NCBI GenBank assembly: GCA_021767325.1
Contig: JAASTM010000045.1
Span: 1 to 9,765, forward strand
Direction: 5' to 3'
Source: Spirochaetales bacterium
GTDB lineage: Bacteria > Spirochaetota > Spirochaetia > DSM-16054 > Sediminispirochaetaceae
DNA length: 9,765 nt
Positions 7,254 through 9,765 of this stretch are shown piece by piece. Numbering within the stretch: the stretch's first letter is position 1; every line of letters starts with the position of its first letter. The notes below the pieces were generated by a model. It saw nothing but the letters and a program-made list of their open reading frames with translations. It was not told where the DNA came from and made no database searches. Made by a program: the position numbers and the translations under genes.

Positions 7254-7286
7254 TTCCGGACATCTGACTAACCACTGCATAGAGTG

Positions 7287-7292
7287 AATATA
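7287..7292 (-). promoter_or_regulatory. Predicted -10 box of the copB operon promoter
   Basis: On the minus strand TATATT (7292 to 7287) matches the -10 consensus at five of six positions. There is no good -35 hexamer at the normal distance; instead a tandem direct repeat ends 11 bases upstream. That is the layout of PhoB-type activator-dependent promoters. The expected transcription start is near 7280. Confidence 0.45.
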
Positions 7293-7303
7293 GGGAATCG
7301 ATA

Positions 7304-7324
7304 TGAAGGTAATTTGAAGGGAAT
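7304..7324 (-). promoter_or_regulatory. Predicted OmpR/PhoB-type response-regulator binding site (tandem direct repeat)
   Basis: On the minus strand ATTCCCTTCA (7324 to 7315) is followed one base later by ATTACCTTCA (7313 to 7304). Nine of ten bases match and the period is exactly 11 bases. Dimeric OmpR-family regulators bind such repeats, and the paired regulator is encoded just upstream at 8457-9140. The repeat lies between the kinase stop and the copB operon -10 box, in the usual activator position. That the copper-cluster regulator binds here is an inference. Confidence 0.5.
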
Positions 7325-7344
7325 ATTACGGGAGTGTTACAAAA

Positions 7345-8460
7345 TTAACCGCTTTTCGGCAGGGTAAAATAGAACCGGCTGCCCAGGTTAGGACCGGGGC
7401 TTTCGGCCCGCAGACTGCCGCCGTGAGCCTTTACAATGTGCTGAGTTATGGTAAGCCCGATTCCGCTGCCCCCGCCGGCGCGGGAGCGTGATTTGTCGAC
7501 CCGGTAAAATCTCTCGAAGATATGGTCGATGTCGCGTTTTGTAAGGCCGATCCCGTTATCCTCAACGCTGCAGACTATCTTGTCAGGCCGGTCTTCGGCT
7601 TTAATACTCACACGTCCCTCCGGCGGTGTGTATTGCAGCGCATTACCGAGCAGATTGATGAGCACCTGCTCCAACCTTTCCCGATCGGCACGTACGGTGA
7701 TGTTGCGTTCCGGTAGATCTGTTACCAGCTCAATCTGCTTTTCAGAAAATTGGGGGGACAATTTAAGTAAGACTTGCTTCAAAAGCATATTCAGATCGAT
7801 CGGTTGCATATTCAGTTTGATTTGTCCCGCTTCTGCTTTTGAAAGGTTCTCGAGATCACCTACGAGACGCTGTAGGCGTGAGAGTTCGGTCTGTACCGCA
7901 GAGTAGGTTGAGAAATCCGCCGGTAAGACTCCGTCGATTACTCCTTCCATCAGACTACGCATCGATGCCAGCGGGGTTCTTAACTCGTGGGCAACGTTTC
8001 CGATCAGCTCCACTCGGCGCGTTTCGGTGGAATGCAGCGCTGCAGCCATTCGGTTGAAGTTTCTCGCCAGTTCTCCCAGTTCGTCATCCCATACAAATTG
8101 GGCTCTCAGCCGGTAATCTCCATCTGCAATCTGGACTACGGTTTTTATCATCGATCGAATTGGCGATACTATTCTCCAAGCAACGAAGCTGCTGACGATA
8201 ACCGCCGCCAACAGTGCGCCGGATGCTGCGAACAAAATGACCTCGTTAAGAGCCGACTGAAACGAAGCCAACAGGTTCTCTCTTAGAAACTCGTTTTCTC
8301 CGATCAGGTGTTCCATCTGCTGAATATGCTGCTTTAATGCATACGGGGCTTGCAAGCGGGCCGTGAGCAGAAGAACTACGACCCCTACGCCTACTATGAT
8401 CAGATGCGAAACAAAAATTTTCCGCCCCAGTCGGCTTTTCAGCAATTCTCCTACGTTCAC
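7345..8460 (-). CDS. Membrane sensor histidine kinase, probable copper sensor (CusS/CopS-like)
   Basis: The 371-residue kinase has transmembrane helices at about 16-33 and 74-97, a short extracytoplasmic segment of about 40 residues between them, and a HAMP linker at about 98-145. The HisKA domain contains VAHELRTPL (156-164) with phospho-acceptor His158. The HATPase domain has an N box around 269-273 (INLLGNALQYTP), a G1 box DNGIGL (301-306), an F box FERFYR (315-320) and a G2 box GSGIGL (331-336). All catalytic motifs look intact. The sensor loop carries His45, Met49 and His51, a plausible metal site. The GTG start overlaps the regulator stop by 4 bases (GTGA), with GAGG 7 bases before it. 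Copper specificity is inferred only from the neighbours. Confidence 0.93.
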   Translation of the reverse strand: MNVGELLKSRLGRKIFVSHLIIVGVGVVVLLLTARLQAPYALKQHIQQMEHLIGENEFLRENLLASFQSALNEVILFAASGALLAAVIVSSFVAWRIVSPIRSMIKTVVQIADGDYRLRAQFVWDDELGELARNFNRMAAALHSTETRRVELIGNVAHELRTPLASMRSLMEGVIDGVLPADFSTYSAVQTELSRLQRLVGDLENLSKAEAGQIKLNMQPIDLNMLLKQVLLKLSPQFSEKQIELVTDLPERNITVRADRERLEQVLINLLGNALQYTPPEGRVSIKAEDRPDKIVCSVEDNGIGLTKRDIDHIFERFYRVDKSRSRAGGGSGIGLTITQHIVKAHGGSLRAESPGPNLGSRFYFTLPKSG

Positions 8461-9140
8461 TGCGCGGCCTCGAAACGGTATCCGCTGCCGCGTACTGTGG
8501 TTATGTATTCAGAATCATCTTCAGACAGCTGTATCTTACTTCGCAGGCGGCGGATATGTACATCGACTACGCGCTCTTCGATGAAGTATTCATCGCCCCA
8601 CACATGTTCGATCAGTTGTTCGCGGCTGAGAACGCGACCGCTATGTTCCATTAACGTGAGAAGCATGTCGAACTCTATACGGGTAAGCTCAAGCTCATGC
8701 TGTTGACGCCACGCTCTGCGAGCAGCCGGGTCGATGGTGAACTCCCCTATCTGTAACGTATCCGGTTCGGTACTACTCTGCTTTTTCTGGCGTCGGACAA
8801 TCGCCTGTACCCGGGCAACCAACTCCCGTGAGCTGAAGGGCTTTACTACGTAGTCGTCGGCTCCCATTTTAAGACCGATTATCCGGTCGTTTTCTCCGGT
8901 TTTGGCTGTGAGCAGGATAACATAAGGGTCCGCGTTCCGCCTGAGCTCACGCAGTACTTCGAGGCCGTCGATTCCGGGGAGCATAATATCTAAAATGACG
9001 ACGTCGGGTTTGAAGGTTCGGGCGATGGAAAGGGCTTGCCAGCCATCCTGGGCCCCTTTAACCGTGTAGCCTTCACGCTCGAAGTAAGCTTGTACCGTAG
9101 TCACGATTGCAGTTTCATCGTCGACAACTAAAATCTTCAT
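8457..9140 (-). CDS. OmpR-family response regulator of the copper cluster (CusR/CopR-like)
   Basis: The 227-residue protein has a receiver domain (1-117) with acidic pocket Asp7/Asp8, phospho-acceptor Asp51 (VVILDIMLPGIDG), Thr78 and Lys100. A winged-helix DNA-binding domain follows (about 128-225), with the recognition region VDVHIRRLRSKI (192-203) and the terminal wing TTVRGSGYRFE. The length is typical of the OmpR/PhoB family. The start ATG at 9140 is preceded by GAGGGGG at 9158-9152, a slightly long spacing of 11 bases. It is transcribed with the kinase, and its promoter lies between it and the copZ terminator. It is the obvious candidate to bind the tandem repeat before the copB operon. 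Metal specificity is not visible in the protein itself. Confidence 0.94.
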   Translation of the reverse strand: MKILVVDDETAIVTTVQAYFEREGYTVKGAQDGWQALSIARTFKPDVVILDIMLPGIDGLEVLRELRRNADPYVILLTAKTGENDRIIGLKMGADDYVVKPFSSRELVARVQAIVRRQKKQSSTEPDTLQIGEFTIDPAARRAWRQQHELELTRIEFDMLLTLMEHSGRVLSREQLIEHVWGDEYFIEERVVDVHIRRLRSKIQLSEDDSEYITTVRGSGYRFEAAQ

Positions 9141-9163
9141 ATACTCACAAGCCCCCTCGCTTC

Positions 9164-9192
9164 AGTATTACGAATTGCCGGTTTCCTGTCAA
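9164..9192 (-). promoter_or_regulatory. Promoter of the two-component operon
   Basis: On the minus strand a perfect -35 hexamer TTGACA (9192 to 9187) is followed, after 17 bases, by AATACT (9169 to 9164), which matches the -10 consensus at four of six positions. It lies 24 bases before the response regulator start codon. The -35 box overlaps the end of the T-rich tail of the copZ terminator, so the two elements are back to back. Confidence 0.6.
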
Positions 9193-9203
9193 ATAAATAG
9201 AAA

Positions 9204-9234
9204 CCGGGGTTGCCCTATTGGAAGGCAACCCCGG
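9204..9234 (-). terminator. Intrinsic terminator after copZ
   Basis: A perfect 11-base inverted repeat pairs CCGGGGTTGCC (9204-9214) with GGCAACCCCGG (9224-9234) around a 9-base loop. On the minus strand it is followed by the T-rich run TTTCTATTTATTT. It begins 7 bases after the copZ stop codon. This separates copZ from the downstream regulator genes, which have their own promoter. Confidence 0.9.
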
Positions 9235-9241
9235 AGGTCTC

Positions 9242-9451
9242 TTATCGAATCGAGGCCAATTTGTAACCGGCCGACTCGACTGCCGAGGAGAGCTGTACCT
9301 CGGAGACTGCCGAGCGGCTTTCCACTTCGGCAATACTCTGCTTGAGATCGACCTCGACCGAGGCGACTCCAGCTACTTTTTCGAGTGAGTTTTTCACACT
9401 CATCGCGCAGTGATTGCATGACATACCATCGATGTGCAATACCTGTTTCAT
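9242..9451 (-). CDS. copZ: CopZ-like copper metallochaperone (HMA domain)
   Basis: The 69-residue protein is a single heavy-metal-associated domain. It has GMSCNHC at residues 9-15, with Cys12 and Cys15 binding Cu+, and the usual beta-alpha-beta-beta-alpha-beta pattern, including VASVEVDL in strand 2 and AGYKLASI at the end. Family members carry Cu+ in the cytoplasm and hand it to CopA-type ATPases. The upstream gene on the same strand is the end of such an ATPase, 134 bases away. The ATG at 9451 has an AAGGGGG ribosome binding site with 5-base spacing. A perfect intrinsic terminator follows the stop. A MerP-like mercury role is possible from the domain alone, but the ATPase neighbours favour copper. 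Confidence 0.92.
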   Translation of the reverse strand: MKQVLHIDGMSCNHCAMSVKNSLEKVAGVASVEVDLKQSIAEVESRSAVSEVQLSSAVESAGYKLASIR

Positions 9452-9482
9452 AAATTCCCCCTTGAATAGGTGATTAGTTCCA

Positions 9483-9509
9483 ATCCCTTGCTTGTGAAAG
9501 AAAAGGGAT
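9483..9509. repeat. Small inverted repeat in the copA-copZ gap
   Basis: ATCCCTT (9483-9489) pairs with AAGGGAT (9503-9509) around a 13-base loop, and it directly abuts the larger hairpin at 9510-9543. It could be a leader element or operator upstream of copZ, or the folded tail of the copA terminator. No protein family can be assigned from this alone. Confidence 0.35.
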
Positions 9510-9543
9510 CGACGGAATAATTTCTACGAAAATCATTCCGTCG
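9510..9543 (-). terminator. Likely terminator or attenuator hairpin between copA and copZ
   Basis: CGACGGAAT (9510-9518) pairs with ATTCCGTCG (9535-9543), a 9-base stem. After a one-base mismatch on each side, an inner ATTT/AAAT stem of 4 bases encloses a 6-base loop. On the minus strand the sequence after the stem is ATCCCTTTTCTTTC, a weak, delayed T-tract. It lies 42 bases after the copA stop codon. It may end the copA transcript or let only part of it read through into copZ. The imperfect T-tract keeps confidence moderate. Confidence 0.45.
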
Positions 9544-9585
9544 TGATTCAAAAATTCCATCTGAAAATACGTGTGCCGCCGCCTT

Positions 9586-9765
9586 CTATGTTGCGGACTT
9601 CGGGTCAAACTTGATTTTTGCCCTCCGCAATAAGTTGGCATTTGTAATTACATTGATCGAGCTGAACGCCATTGCAGCCTCGGCAATCAGTGGATGGAGC
9701 ATTCCGAACACCGCCACGGGGATTGCTACTGTATTGTAAAAGTAGGCCCAAAACAGATTCTGACG
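9586..9765 (-). CDS. copA: CopA-type copper-exporting P-type ATPase, C-terminal end (partial)
   Basis: The minus-strand frame enters from the window edge and ends with TAG at 9586-9588, giving 59 residues. These contain the last two helices of a P1B ATPase. [14 protein letters not shown] matches N-x6-YN-x4-P of helix 7, and [18 protein letters not shown] contains the M-x2-SS motif of helix 8. The MxxSS form marks the P1B-1 group (Cu+/Ag+, CPC-type), unlike the MSxST form of the CopB in this window. The CPC motif, phosphorylation site and any N-terminal HMA domains lie outside the window. It precedes copZ on the same strand, a common pairing of pump and chaperone. Confidence 0.9.
   Translation of the reverse strand, partial: RQNLFWAYFYNTVAIPVAVFGMLHPLIAEAAMAFSSINVITNANLLRRAKIKFDPKSAT

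Noticed and set aside
7149..7280. A longer 43-residue version of the tiny ORF starting at the ATG at 7280
   Set aside because: That ATG coincides with the predicted transcription start and has no ribosome binding site. The extra nine residues (MQWLVRCPE) add no clear feature, so the 7253 start is preferred, with some doubt.

Overview
The window is a stretch of bacterial chromosome with two functional blocks that converge near position 4300. It suggests an anaerobic or microaerophilic bacterium. The evidence is a complete Rnf ion-translocating ferredoxin:NAD+ oxidoreductase operon in the order C-D-G-E-A-B, with strong AAAGGAG-type ribosome binding sites and mid-50s %GC. The protein sequences look spirochaete-like to me (Spirochaeta/Sediminispirochaeta type), but this is an impression from recall, not a search result. 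Coding density is very high and no stretch over 300 bases lacks a gene. No rRNA, tRNA, CRISPR array, IS element or integrase gene was seen.

Block 1 (1-4300, + strand) is the distal part of an rnf operon: the last 24 codons of rnfC, then rnfD, rnfG, rnfE, rnfA, rnfB and an rseC-like gene. The genes are overlapping or closely spaced and presumably form one transcript whose promoter lies upstream of the window. RnfD and RnfG carry the SGAT flavinylation motifs, and RnfA and RnfE carry the paired cysteines of the intramembrane iron-sulfur centre. RnfB is a long multi-cluster form in which all four cysteines expected for one C-terminal [4Fe-4S] cluster have been replaced.

Block 2 (4316-9765, - strand) is a copper homeostasis cluster. 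In its direction of transcription it holds the end of a CopA-type (P1B-1) Cu+ ATPase, a CopZ-like metallochaperone followed by an intrinsic terminator, an OmpR-family response regulator and its histidine kinase, a tiny membrane protein, a SHOCT-domain membrane protein, a CopB-type (P1B-3, CPH) ATPase, and a class I methyltransferase resembling the METTL7/TMT1 thiol methyltransferase family. The 5' end of the copB operon has two 10-base direct repeats with an 11-base period placed 11 bases before a TATATT box. This is the layout expected for activation by an OmpR/PhoB-type regulator, so the regulator just upstream probably drives the copB operon.

Taken together, CopA and CopZ handle cytoplasmic Cu+, the two-component pair senses metal at the membrane, and it switches on a second exporter together with two small membrane proteins and a methyltransferase. 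Iron-sulfur clusters such as those of Rnf are known targets of copper toxicity, but the two blocks converge and the sequence shows no regulatory link between them. The most promising new elements are the small-protein/CopB/methyltransferase operon with its predicted operator, and the unusual RnfB.
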